In this document: positions 7,560 to 14,311 of the stretch, piece after piece | How positions within the stretch are numbered: the first letter of the stretch is position 1 | Layout of the letters: every line of letters begins with the position of its first letter | From: Archaeoglobaceae archaeon | GTDB taxonomy: Archaea; Halobacteriota; Archaeoglobi; Archaeoglobales; Archaeoglobaceae | Assembly: GCA_025059545.1 (NCBI GenBank) | Contig: JANXDJ010000030.1 | Location: forward strand, 1 to 15,273 | Reading direction: 5' to 3' | Length of the DNA: 15,273 bases | The notes under the pieces: generated by a model | Database searches by the model: none | Told to the model about the DNA's origin: nothing | Seen by the model: the letters and a program-made list of their open reading frames with translations, nothing else | Translations under genes and position numbers: made by a program

Positions 7560-7573
7560 AAGATAAACTTTTC
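7560..7573 (-). promoter_or_regulatory. BRE/TATA promoter of thrS
   Basis: The minus strand reads GGAAAAGTTTATCT, a classic archaeal BRE plus TATA element. It is centred about 26 bases before ATG 7538, which implies a leaderless thrS transcript despite the short distance to the upstream cofH stop. Confidence 0.55.
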
Positions 7574-8587
7574 CTAATCTATTATATTGTAGAGCGTGTC
7601 TCTCTGCTTTGGAATTCTTCCTGCCCTAATTATGAGCTCTCTTAACTCCTCTGGACTGATGAATTCTCCGCTTGTAGCTCCAGCAGATTTTGAAATGTTC
7701 TCCTCAATCAAAGTCCCACCAAGATCGTTTGCTCCGAAATTCAATGACGCTTGAGCAAGCTTAATGCCAAGCTTCACCCAAGAGGCTTGAATATTCTTTA
7801 TTTCTGGATAGAGCAAAATTCTTGCAATCGCAATTACGAGCAGGTCCTCAAAACCTGAAACTCCTCGTGCTTTAGCTCCAAGTTCGTTATTTTTCCACAT
7901 AAAGGATAACGGTATGAATTCGGTAAAACCATTAGTTTCCTGCTGAATCCTTTTTATTAGCATAATGTGTTTAATTCTCTCTTCCCAGCTCTCTATGTGT
8001 CCATACATCATCGTCGCAGTTGTAGGAATGCCAAGAGAATGAGCTTCCTTTATTACTCTCACCCATTCATTAGTTTTGAGCTTCTTTGTACAGATCTGTT
8101 CTCGAACGAAGTCGTCCAAGATCTCTGCTGCTGTGCCAGGCATCGATCCTAAACCCTCCCTTTTTAAAATTTTTAGAGCTTCTAATGTTGTTAACTTGCT
8201 ATTTTTTGCCATGTGTATGATTTCCATAGGAGAAAAGGCGTGGATGTGGATTTTTTTCGAAACTTCTCTTACAACTTCGAGAATCGAGACGTAGAAGTCT
8301 ATTTCTGCATTTGGCAATAAACCGCCTTGAATGCAGACTTCTGTGCAACCAAAATCAACTGCTTCTTCAACCTTCTTCTTTAGCTCCTCCAATGAGAGGA
8401 CGAAATTATTCCGGTTTCTGAAAGAACAGAACTTGCAATCATTTACACAAATGTCTGTGAAGTTTATGTTTCTATTCACAACAAAGGTTACAATATCACC
8501 AACCGCTTTTTTTCGCAACTCGTTTGCAAGTCTAAAAGTTTCATAAGGATCTCGTAAGAGTTCATGAGCGAGAGTATCCGTCATCAT
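7574..8587 (-). CDS. cofH: FO synthase subunit 2 (5-amino-6-(D-ribitylamino)uracil-tyrosine 4-hydroxyphenyl transferase)
   Basis: This radical SAM enzyme joins a tyrosine-derived fragment to 5-amino-6-ribitylaminouracil, the first half of FO formation for coenzyme F420. The radical SAM cluster motif C-x3-C-x2-C is at Cys47, Cys51 and Cys54 ([14 protein letters not shown]), after the CofH/MqnC-type [20 protein letters not shown] and [10 protein letters not shown] are further family segments. The protein has 337 residues. ATG 8587 is chosen because GAGGTG (8595-8600) is seven bases upstream, whereas the frame also opens at TTG 8602, which would include that ribosome site. The first 26 bases overlap the end of cofG, so the two partner enzymes are translationally linked. 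CofH rather than the related MqnC/MqnE is favoured by the adjacent cofG. Confidence 0.94.
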   Translation of the reverse strand: MMTDTLAHELLRDPYETFRLANELRKKAVGDIVTFVVNRNINFTDICVNDCKFCSFRNRNNFVLSLEELKKKVEEAVDFGCTEVCIQGGLLPNAEIDFYVSILEVVREVSKKIHIHAFSPMEIIHMAKNSKLTTLEALKILKREGLGSMPGTAAEILDDFVREQICTKKLKTNEWVRVIKEAHSLGIPTTATMMYGHIESWEERIKHIMLIKRIQQETNGFTEFIPLSFMWKNNELGAKARGVSGFEDLLVIAIARILLYPEIKNIQASWVKLGIKLAQASLNFGANDLGGTLIEENISKSAGATSGEFISPEELRELIIRAGRIPKQRDTLYNIID

Positions 8588-9533
8588 TTGAATACACCTC
8601 AATTAGTTCACTCACGGCACTGCCAAACAATTTAAGCTTTACGAATTTTGGATAAACTGGAAGTCTTTCTCTCAGAATGAATTCACCTCTTAAACTTCTT
8701 TTTATTTCCTCAATGGTTGGCCATTTCGTCTCCGGATTTATGTAATCAGGCGTAACATCTGAGATTCCCCCAAGATCGTTCGCTCCCGCCTTTAGAAATG
8801 GATATAAATCGCCAACGAGATTTGGAGGGACTTGAATTGCAACCTCTCTTGGCAAGATCTGCCTTGCAACCTTCACTGTTTCAATCATCTCCTCAGCTGA
8901 AGGTTCTGGGAATTTTTCCATCTTCGTTCCTTTTTTTGGCTTGAAATTTTGAATTATAACCTCCTGAATATGCCCAAACTCTTTATGGAGATCTGCAATG
9001 ACTTCCAGAGAGTAAACTCGATCGTATTTCTTTTCGCCTATACCCACAAGAATTCCCGTTGTAAACGGAATTTTTAGCTTTCCAGCTTCTTTGATTGTAT
9101 TTATTCTTAGCTCGGGCTTTTTTCCAATGCTATCAGAGTGGCATTCGAGCTCTACCGCTTGTTCGAGCATTAAGCCGAGGCTTGCGTTGAATGGTTTGAG
9201 CTTCAAAAGCTCTCCCCTTTCGAGAATGCCCGCATTTGTATGTGGAAGAAATCCAAGTTTTATTGCAACTTTGTTCATTTCTATAACGTAATCGATGAAG
9301 TCCCGATAACCATAGTTCTGTAGAATTTTCCTTATTTCAGGATAAACTTGATCAGGCTTCTCTCCAAAGGTAAAAAGTGCTTCTTTTGCACCTCTAGCTT
9401 TATCCAATAGTCTTTTAACTTCTTCTTTACTCATCAAGTATATATTATCGCTTCTAAAACCGCAATACCAGCATTTATTTCGGCAGTTTCTGGTTAAAGG
9501 TATGAAAACGTTCCTCGAGTAAGTGACGATCAC
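8562..9533 (-). CDS. cofG: FO synthase subunit 1 (7,8-didemethyl-8-hydroxy-5-deazariboflavin synthase)
   Basis: This radical SAM enzyme completes the deazaflavin ring of FO, the chromophore of coenzyme F420, using the CofH product. The N-terminus TYSRNVFIPLTRNC is typical of CofG, and the cluster cysteines are Cys17, Cys21 and Cys24 (C-x3-C-x2-C). FGEKP, the TGILVGIGE segment and AGANDLGGISDVTPDYINP follow in the usual order. The length, 323 residues, is normal. GTG 9533 is effectively forced: five codons upstream an in-frame TGA closes the frame, with only non-standard initiators between. No ribosome site is seen, and a T-rich TATA-like element lies 25 bases upstream, so the mRNA is probably leaderless. 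It heads the cofG-cofH pair and faces the divergent phoU-like gene. Confidence 0.95.
   Translation of the reverse strand: MIVTYSRNVFIPLTRNCRNKCWYCGFRSDNIYLMSKEEVKRLLDKARGAKEALFTFGEKPDQVYPEIRKILQNYGYRDFIDYVIEMNKVAIKLGFLPHTNAGILERGELLKLKPFNASLGLMLEQAVELECHSDSIGKKPELRINTIKEAGKLKIPFTTGILVGIGEKKYDRVYSLEVIADLHKEFGHIQEVIIQNFKPKKGTKMEKFPEPSAEEMIETVKVARQILPREVAIQVPPNLVGDLYPFLKAGANDLGGISDVTPDYINPETKWPTIEEIKRSLRGEFILRERLPVYPKFVKLKLFGSAVSELIEVYSNDDGYSRS
8595..8600 (-). promoter_or_regulatory. Ribosome binding site fixing the cofH start
   Basis: GAGGTG on the minus strand lies seven bases before the ATGATG at 8587-8582, within the end of cofG. It argues against the longer TTG start. Confidence 0.6.
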
Positions 9534-9540
9534 GATGAAC

Positions 9541-9574
9541 AGTATTCAAACTTCTAAAAAAACTTGTGAATACT
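9541..9574. promoter_or_regulatory. cofG TATA box inside an 8+8 inverted repeat
   Basis: The arms AGTATTCA (9541-9548) and TGAATACT (9567-9574) are perfect inverse complements. Between them, the minus strand reads AAGTTTTTTTAG (9565-9554), centred about 25 bases before the cofG GTG. The dyad centre (9557.5) coincides with the TATA centre. A dimeric repressor bound to the two arms would bracket the TBP site. Confidence 0.45.
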
Positions 9575-9612
9575 TTCTTTGTATCAATAGTAGGAACAAC
9601 AACACAAATCGA

Positions 9613-9625
9613 AAGTTATTTTAAC
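9613..9625 (+). promoter_or_regulatory. BRE/TATA promoter of the phoU-like gene
   Basis: AAGTTATTTTAAC, preceded by purine-rich GA, is centred about 26 bases before ATG 9644. This is the leaderless spacing. Confidence 0.5.
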
Positions 9626-9643
9626 ACCTTAATATTTCTACGT

Positions 9644-10618
9644 ATGATGGAGACGAGAAAGCTTCAGCTCATAGGTGGCTCAAGCTACATGGTGAGCTTG
9701 CCAAAGGAATGGGTTAAGGCAAATGAACTTGGACAGGGAGATGAGATCATTTTAGAAGTTGAGGACAAAGTAATAACGCTTTATCCGAAGGGATTCAAAG
9801 ATGATTTGAAAGTCTCGAGGGTTGAGATCGAGAACCTTCAGAGATATGACGAAAAGTTCCTTCGTAGGTTTATCTATGCTCTCTACATACAAGGCATTGA
9901 CGAGATCGTCATAACTGACAAAAATCTGAATCCAAGGCTTATTGCAAAGATCAGCGAAATTGTAAAGTCTTTGATAGGAATAGAAATCATTGATGCAAGC
10001 GAAAAAGTTGTGCTGAGATGCCTGACTGTTACAGATTTCGACGTTTATGGGGTTGTGAAAAGAATGACGCAAATTGTTTTAACGATGATTCACACGATCT
10101 TGGATGCTATGGCTAAAAATGATCTTTCTGCACTTAGAGAGATTAGAAATCTCGAAATCGATTCGGACAGACTATATCTCTTGGCAGTTAGACAAGAACA
10201 TAGGCTTATTAGAGAGTTTTCAAGTCCTGCAAGATGGAATGAGCTAAGGCTAATCTTAGGAATAAGGACTGTTGCAAAGCTAATTGAAGAAATACTCGAT
10301 AACCTCGAGAATTTCTCTAATTATGTTGCAGAATTAAGAGAGAACAAAGAAAAGGATATACTGGACAAATTCCTACAACAACTTTTTGATGCTTTCGAAA
10401 TGACTTCAAAAGCCTACTTTAACTCTGATCTCGAGCTCTCTGAAGACTCGATCCAATTGCTTGAGAAAATTGAAGAGGAAATGATAGAGAGTATTGAAGG
10501 TTCTTCTCAGTATCGGCTGGGCTTAGAAGCTTTATTGAGTGCTTGCAGACACATTAAATCAATAGGAGAGATTGCTCTAAACAAATCGGTAAGAGAGAGG
10601 TTAAAAATGATTGATTAG
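9644..10618 (+). CDS. AbrB-PhoU domain protein, phosphate-signalling regulator family
   Basis: This archaeal protein of 324 residues combines an N-terminal AbrB/SpoVT-like DNA-binding swapped hairpin (about 3-50: RKLQLIGGSSYMVSLPKEWV, then GDEIILEVEDKVITLYPKG) with a PhoU-type helical region (about 130-324). PhoU domains bind metal clusters through E/D-x3-D motifs, and EIDSD (171-175) fits this. Bacterial PhoU modulates the Pst transporter and its kinase. Archaeal AbrB-PhoU fusions are thought to act as transcription regulators, but the target is unknown. No pst genes are visible here. ATG 9644 (or the adjacent ATG 9647) is chosen because it follows a TATA box at leaderless distance and begins the conserved domain. 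A longer frame from GTG 9566 would run through the promoter. The stop overlaps that of ribB by four bases. Confidence 0.85.
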   Translation: MMETRKLQLIGGSSYMVSLPKEWVKANELGQGDEIILEVEDKVITLYPKGFKDDLKVSRVEIENLQRYDEKFLRRFIYALYIQGIDEIVITDKNLNPRLIAKISEIVKSLIGIEIIDASEKVVLRCLTVTDFDVYGVVKRMTQIVLTMIHTILDAMAKNDLSALREIRNLEIDSDRLYLLAVRQEHRLIREFSSPARWNELRLILGIRTVAKLIEEILDNLENFSNYVAELRENKEKDILDKFLQQLFDAFEMTSKAYFNSDLELSEDSIQLLEKIEEEMIESIEGSSQYRLGLEALLSACRHIKSIGEIALNKSVRERLKMID

Positions 10619-11319
10619 ACGAAAAGCTTAGCTCTAACTTCTCTGAACTCTCTGTAATGCTTCACGATTTCTTTACCCTCAACAAAAGGAACTCCTTTCT
10701 CTTCAGCGTATTTCATGGCTTTTTCTTTGGTTAAAGCTTTTCCTGTTTCGCTGTCGAGCATCTCGCAAATTGCAACCGCTGGGGCTATACCAGCAGTTTC
10801 AGCCAAGGCAACGCTTAGTTCCGTCTGACCAACTCGATTGTATGTTAGGTTCTCTGAGGCTCTTAGAATTGCTACATGTCCCGGACTTCTAAATTCTTTG
10901 CCAAAGTCGAAGTTTCCGTTCATCATTACGATGTCTACGACTTCCCCGATTCTCCTTATCGTTTTTGCTCTGTCAACGTCGGTGATGCCTGTAAAGGTAT
11001 CCCGATGGTTTACCCAGATCGAGAATGAGCTTCTCGAGTCGTACTTGATGTCAAAATTCGATATAGTAGCCAGAGATGGAATTTTTTCGCTTGCAACTCG
11101 CAAAAGATCATGCATGAAGGGCAAACCAAGTTTTTTTGCTGCTAATGGATGAATTGAGACACAAATGAGCCCACCACCGTCTATTCGCATCATTGCAACA
11201 TCTCTTGGCTTAACAAATTGGGCGGGAATTGCTATGTCTGTTTCTCCTTCTCGATCTTCGAAGTCGAAGATCAGCACAGGTTTACCTTTTCTGAATGCCT
11301 TCAAAGCTTCTTCAATCAT
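10615..11319 (-). CDS. ribB: 3,4-dihydroxy-2-butanone 4-phosphate synthase
   Basis: This enzyme converts ribulose 5-phosphate to the four-carbon precursor of riboflavin plus formate. Its 234 residues show the acidic loop DFEDREGETD (19-28), RIDGGGLICVSI (45-56), HRDTFTGITDVDRAKTIR (105-122) and GHVAILRA with His148. In the next motif, normally GHTE, the sequence is GQTE, so Gln165 replaces the histidine that binds the catalytic metal in characterised enzymes. The rest of the fold looks intact, so I call it functional but flag the change. The start ATG 11319 overlaps the ribK stop (ATGA) and is preceded by a perfect GGAGGTGA four bases away. It is monofunctional, without a GTP cyclohydrolase II domain, as usual in archaea. 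Confidence 0.92.
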   Translation of the reverse strand: MIEEALKAFRKGKPVLIFDFEDREGETDIAIPAQFVKPRDVAMMRIDGGGLICVSIHPLAAKKLGLPFMHDLLRVASEKIPSLATISNFDIKYDSRSSFSIWVNHRDTFTGITDVDRAKTIRRIGEVVDIVMMNGNFDFGKEFRSPGHVAILRASENLTYNRVGQTELSVALAETAGIAPAVAICEMLDSETGKALTKEKAMKYAEEKGVPFVEGKEIVKHYREFREVRAKLFV

Positions 11320-11963
11320 AAAATCACCTCCAATTCAACCAGATCACCATCTTTCAAATTCAGGAGATCTCGAAGCTTCTTATCCGAAATGACCTCGAGA
11401 ACGTCTCCAGGATAGTGCGTTCTTTGGGGGATCACTATGAAAGCAGAAACTCCATTTAACTTACATTTAAACGCTTTTGCAGACCCAAAAGTCCTATTTT
11501 CTGCAGAAAAACCTTCAATCTTGATCCCCTCTTCCTTGTCAAGCCTCTTTTTGAGCATGATGTCCCCTTTCGCAACTCTGAGATTGAGAGTTCCCGGAAA
11601 TGGATCTATGGAAAGTTTCTCTATGAACTGCCTTCTGTAGCCCTCAAGTGAAACGTAATAGCTCCCCTCGCCAAGACCGCTGAAAACTGTGCAGTGGAGT
11701 TTTATGATGTTTGCCTTCTCAAATATTCTTCGGTAATCCGAGTATTCTGCATATAGCACGTCTAAACCTTTCTCGGTTATCGCAACAAACTGACCATCTT
11801 TTGTGATATTTCGTTCTATGAGACCATTGTTTTCAAGTTCTTTTAGCCTTCTTGAGGCTGTCTGGGTGCTCTGACCGATTTTCTCTCCAAGATCTTTACA
11901 ACTGACTTTTATAACCTCTCTCGAAGCGTTCATCAAAGCCAAGGTTTTGAGCATCTCGAGCAT
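11316..11963 (-). CDS. ribK: CTP-dependent riboflavin kinase with N-terminal winged HTH (RbkR type)
   Basis: The C-terminal kinase (about 85-215) phosphorylates riboflavin to FMN with CTP. It shows GLGEGSYYVSLEGYRRQF (97-114), FPGTLNL (122-128) and PQRTHYPGDVLEV (179-191), all family signatures. The N-terminal winged helix (about 1-75) has DLGEKIGQSTQTASRRLKELE as its recognition region. Proteins of this architecture are known in archaea as RbkR, dual kinase/repressors of riboflavin genes. ATG 11963 (215 residues) is preferred over GTG 12047: it begins MLEMLKTLAL as in homologues, and a good TATA box lies about 32 bases upstream, inside the longer frame. An 8+8 inverted repeat surrounds the start, fitting autoregulation. 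ribB follows with ATGA overlap, forming a ribK-ribB operon. Confidence 0.93.
   Translation of the reverse strand: MLEMLKTLALMNASREVIKVSCKDLGEKIGQSTQTASRRLKELENNGLIERNITKDGQFVAITEKGLDVLYAEYSDYRRIFEKANIIKLHCTVFSGLGEGSYYVSLEGYRRQFIEKLSIDPFPGTLNLRVAKGDIMLKKRLDKEEGIKIEGFSAENRTFGSAKAFKCKLNGVSAFIVIPQRTHYPGDVLEVISDKKLRDLLNLKDGDLVELEVIL
11324..11331 (-). promoter_or_regulatory. Strong ribosome binding site of ribB
   Basis: GGAGGTGA on the minus strand, four bases before ATG 11319, lies inside the last codons of ribK. It is the strongest anti-16S match in the window. Confidence 0.65.
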
Positions 11964-11980
11964 ATCAATTTTGAGATGCT
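11950..11980. promoter_or_regulatory. Inverted repeat at the ribK start, candidate RbkR operator
   Basis: AGCATCTC (11950-11957) and GAGATGCT (11973-11980) are perfect 8-base inverse complements, 15 bases apart. The centre lies at the predicted transcription and translation start of ribK, a classic position for repression. Confidence 0.5.
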
Positions 11981-11990
11981 TATCGCAAGT

Positions 11991-12002
11991 GATATAAGTT
12001 TT
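11991..12002 (-). promoter_or_regulatory. TATA promoter of ribK-ribB
   Basis: The minus strand reads AAAACTTATATC, an excellent archaeal TATA box about 32 bases before ATG 11963. It predicts a leader of only a few bases and a transcription unit separate from the upstream MFS gene. Confidence 0.55.
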
Positions 12003-12046
12003 TTGCTCATAAATAGATAAAATTAATAATTCTAAATTTACTTCCA

Positions 12047-13372
12047 CTAAAGTTCAAAATTCTCTTTTTTGAATTTTGAAATAACGAATTTCCTCGTTTC
12101 ATGGTATAGCTTCTCCAAATCCTCAAAGAAAAGCCTTGGTAGATTTAAGACCGCAACACTCGTTGGCTGTCCAAATTCATCGTAAAATCTGAGGAATGGA
12201 AATAGAAGAAGTGATAATGCAAAAGAAAAAGTGAAGAGAACAATATAGGACTCACCTCCGAGAAATGCAAGTTTTGCAAGCATAAAACCACCGAAGATAC
12301 TACCTAACGCGGAAAAGAAGTCCTGAGTCCAGTTTCCAATTGCGTAGAAGGGTGCAGAATGTTTTCTATGAGTCATATCTGCAACAGCGTTCATAAATGC
12401 TATTGCTGGTGCGGAGGTGTAAAAACCGTGCAGGATGTATGCAAGCAGAAGGAAGTATAGAGACATGTAGAACTCTGAAAAAATGAAAAGAATCGTAGAG
12501 AAGATAAAAGAGACCATGGAGATTGCAAGTAGGGGTTTATTTCCAAATCGATCTGATATTGTCCCCGCGAGTCTAAGGGAGTAGATCGAAGAGATGTGAG
12601 CTACAAATGCGAATAGAAGTATGAACCAGATCGGATAACCAAGAACCTGAAGGACATAGACTGCAAAGAATGAACGTGAAGCACTCAAAGAGAAGCAAAA
12701 TGCTGAATTTAGGAGTGTCCATTTTAAGAAGCTACTATTCTTGAGAGGCTTAATAAGGCTGGGTTCGCTAATTCTCCTCGATTTCACATCTTCAATGTTT
12801 CTTAGGAAGTATACGCTTATAATGCCTGCAAGAAAAGCTATGAAGAATAAGATGGGGAAAGCAGACTTATCAAATTTCTCGAAAAGCCAGATCTGCAATA
12901 TAAAAAAAGGAATTGCAGCTATTTTTCCATAAGCCAGTCTTTTAGATAGTTTCTCACCCATTTTTGCTCCGAAAACAAGATCTCTTGTCCAAGAACTCCA
13001 GCTCACTGTCAGCAAGTCTTCGCAGATGTTAAAGATCAAGTAAAATATTGCAAATGCTAAGATCTCGTAAGGTCCGTCTATAAAAGATACAATTGCGATG
13101 GCTAAGACTGAATTGTTGGCTACAAAGCTTGCAAAAACTGCTATCTTTTTTCTGCTTCTTTTCTCTACAAATTTTGCTGAAATGATCTGAGTGATCGTTG
13201 TCATGTATGGTATCGCAACTAAAACTCCAATTACAAAGGCGTCCGCTCCAGCAACAGCAAGATATGAACTTATAATAGTTGCAGTGAGCAAAGAAAGTGT
13301 TATCTGGGAGAAAATCCCCTCTCTAATAAAATTTTTCATGCTTCTTTCAGGATCGTGAAACTCTACTTCCAT
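12047..13372 (-). CDS. Major facilitator superfamily transporter
   Basis: This is a polytopic membrane transporter of 441 residues with about 12 hydrophobic segments in two halves. The second half carries a clear MFS motif A (LAGTISDRFGNKPLL) between its second and third segments, and SAKFVEKRSRKKIAV occupies the equivalent loop of the first half. There is no signal peptide, and a cytosolic N-terminal stretch of about 20 residues precedes helix 1. The substrate is unknown. It lies 83 bases upstream of ribK on the same strand, with its own promoter, so a vitamin substrate is conceivable but unproven. ATG 13372 is chosen over TTG 13381 because it lies at leaderless distance from a TATA element. 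ATG 13330 is a shorter alternative. The C-terminal tail of about 45 residues is charged and cytosolic. Confidence 0.85.
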   Translation of the reverse strand: MEVEFHDPERSMKNFIREGIFSQITLSLLTATIISSYLAVAGADAFVIGVLVAIPYMTTITQIISAKFVEKRSRKKIAVFASFVANNSVLAIAIVSFIDGPYEILAFAIFYLIFNICEDLLTVSWSSWTRDLVFGAKMGEKLSKRLAYGKIAAIPFFILQIWLFEKFDKSAFPILFFIAFLAGIISVYFLRNIEDVKSRRISEPSLIKPLKNSSFLKWTLLNSAFCFSLSASRSFFAVYVLQVLGYPIWFILLFAFVAHISSIYSLRLAGTISDRFGNKPLLAISMVSFIFSTILFIFSEFYMSLYFLLLAYILHGFYTSAPAIAFMNAVADMTHRKHSAPFYAIGNWTQDFFSALGSIFGGFMLAKLAFLGGESYIVLFTFSFALSLLLFPFLRFYDEFGQPTSVAVLNLPRLFFEDLEKLYHETRKFVISKFKKENFEL

Positions 13373-13396
13373 CGCTTGCAACTCTTCGATCTGTTT

Positions 13397-13417
13397 TTAA
13401 ATTTGAGCAAAATTTAA
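13397..13417. promoter_or_regulatory. Inverted repeat over the MFS gene TATA box
   Basis: TTAAATTT (13397-13404) and AAATTTAA (13410-13417) are perfect 8-base inverse complements with a five-base spacer GAGCA. The minus-strand TATA-like CAAATTTAAAAA (13405-13394), about 27 bases before ATG 13372, lies in one arm. It is a candidate operator that would mask the promoter, although AT-rich palindromes arise easily. Confidence 0.4.
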
Positions 13418-13481
13418 CAACTAACTCTGCAAGTAAATTTTTGTATATTAATTCTAAATCCAATTTTTGGAAAAATCTAAA

Positions 13482-14240
13482 CTAATTATCTCTATGCTTC
13501 TCGTAAATCTCAGGCAAGATCTCCGCAAGATTGTGGTATTCCTGGGCGCAATGATGGAACATGTGCCATCCAATGCCCTTTGGGATGATCTTTCTTTTCA
13601 CTGCTGGCTTATTTAAAAACTGGGATAGAATTTTTCCTACTAAGCCTTCCGCCTCAATTTTCTCTCCGATCCAAAACCTACTTCGCAATTCTACTCCATT
13701 CTCGACTTTTCTTGCCATATGACACATCTTCGTGTGCCAAACTGTAAAACAAGCTCTTTTAATTCCAACTCTTGCGCATATTATGGCAATCTTTTCGAAA
13801 TCTACCTTTTCAAGCTTACTTAAATTAAAACCAAACTCTGCAGGAGTCATGAACTTGATTATTAGCTTTTGCTTCCCAATACCAACATCTTCGGTAACGT
13901 AGTGCGTCAATCCCGTGGAATCGGTGCGAACGTCGAAATGCTTTTCAGGATACCAGATTCTATATCTGATCCCCTCTTCTGCATGCCATTGGAACCACCA
14001 GTAAAGCATTTCGAGATCAACTTTCGGCATTTTCGTCAAGCATGCGACATATGCACTTCCATCTGGGAAATGGTAGAATCCGTTCTCAAAAGAAAGATAA
14101 CCGCTCTCAAGCAACTTGTCCTTCTCGGAGAATTTTAAAACCCCCTCTGCTGGTAAGTCTTCGCCTTTTTTCAGAATTTCCTTATGCATTTCAGGCAGTG
14201 GAGCGTTTTCTCTCTTGAGATATTTATCGAAGTCGCTCAT
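13482..14240 (-). CDS. PhlG/phloretin-hydrolase-like zinc hydrolase (DAPG hydrolase family)
   Basis: This is a 252-residue soluble protein resembling 2,4-diacetylphloroglucinol hydrolase (PhlG) and phloretin hydrolase, zinc enzymes that cut a carbon-carbon bond between an acyl group and a phenolic ring. YWWFQWHAEEGIRYRIWYP (80-98) leading to H101, TPAEFGF with E135, and MFHHCAQE with H230-x3-E234 fit the family's WWxxWH region and its C-terminal His-x3-Glu zinc motif. Assigning H101, E135, H230 and E234 as ligands is inference by pattern. The substrate here is unknown. The start ATG 14240 lies about 25 bases after a TATA box, with no ribosome site, so it is probably a leaderless single gene between por and the MFS gene. 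Confidence 0.68.
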   Translation of the reverse strand: MSDFDKYLKRENAPLPEMHKEILKKGEDLPAEGVLKFSEKDKLLESGYLSFENGFYHFPDGSAYVACLTKMPKVDLEMLYWWFQWHAEEGIRYRIWYPEKHFDVRTDSTGLTHYVTEDVGIGKQKLIIKFMTPAEFGFNLSKLEKVDFEKIAIICARVGIKRACFTVWHTKMCHMARKVENGVELRSRFWIGEKIEAEGLVGKILSQFLNKPAVKRKIIPKGIGWHMFHHCAQEYHNLAEILPEIYEKHRDN

Positions 14241-14243
14241 GGG

Positions 14244-14256
14244 TGACTTTCTGTCA
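14244..14256. repeat. Short dyad between promoter and start of the PhlG-like gene
   Basis: TGAC-TTTCT-GTCA is a 4+5+4 dyad just upstream of ATG 14240, covering the stretch between TATA and start. Its arms are short, so it may be chance. Confidence 0.2.
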
Positions 14257-14259
14257 TGC

Positions 14260-14271
14260 TTAATATAAATC
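14260..14271 (-). promoter_or_regulatory. TATA promoter of the PhlG-like gene
   Basis: The minus strand reads GATTTATATTAA, centred about 25 bases before ATG 14240. It is a strong archaeal TATA box at leaderless spacing. Confidence 0.55.
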
Positions 14272-14298
14272 TAATCATTAAAGGGTTCAAGAATATTG

Positions 14299-14311
14299 GA
14301 AATAAAAAGTT
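14299..14311 (-). terminator. T-rich terminator after porB
   Basis: Immediately after the porB TAA, the minus strand reads AACTTTTTATTTC, a T tract of the archaeal intrinsic type. It separates por from the PhlG-like gene. Confidence 0.35.

Noticed and set aside
9566..9643. N-terminal extension of the phoU-like gene from GTG 9566 (26 extra residues)
   Set aside because: It would run through the TATA element and the inverted repeat, has no ribosome site, and the conserved AbrB fold begins right after ATG 9644.
10838..11152. Plus-strand open frame of 104 codons opposite ribB
   Set aside because: Antisense to conserved ribB motifs, with no initiation signals.
11964..12047. GTG 12047 start of ribK, overlapping the MFS stop as TAGTG
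   Set aside because: The overlap looked like translational coupling, but the 28 extra residues are not family-like and a strong TATA box lies within them; ATG 11963 fits homologues and promoter spacing.
13460..13470. Small palindrome CCAATTTTTGG downstream of the PhlG-like gene
   Set aside because: Only four base pairs of stem plus an AT core; on the minus strand the T run precedes it rather than follows, so it does not form a hairpin terminator.
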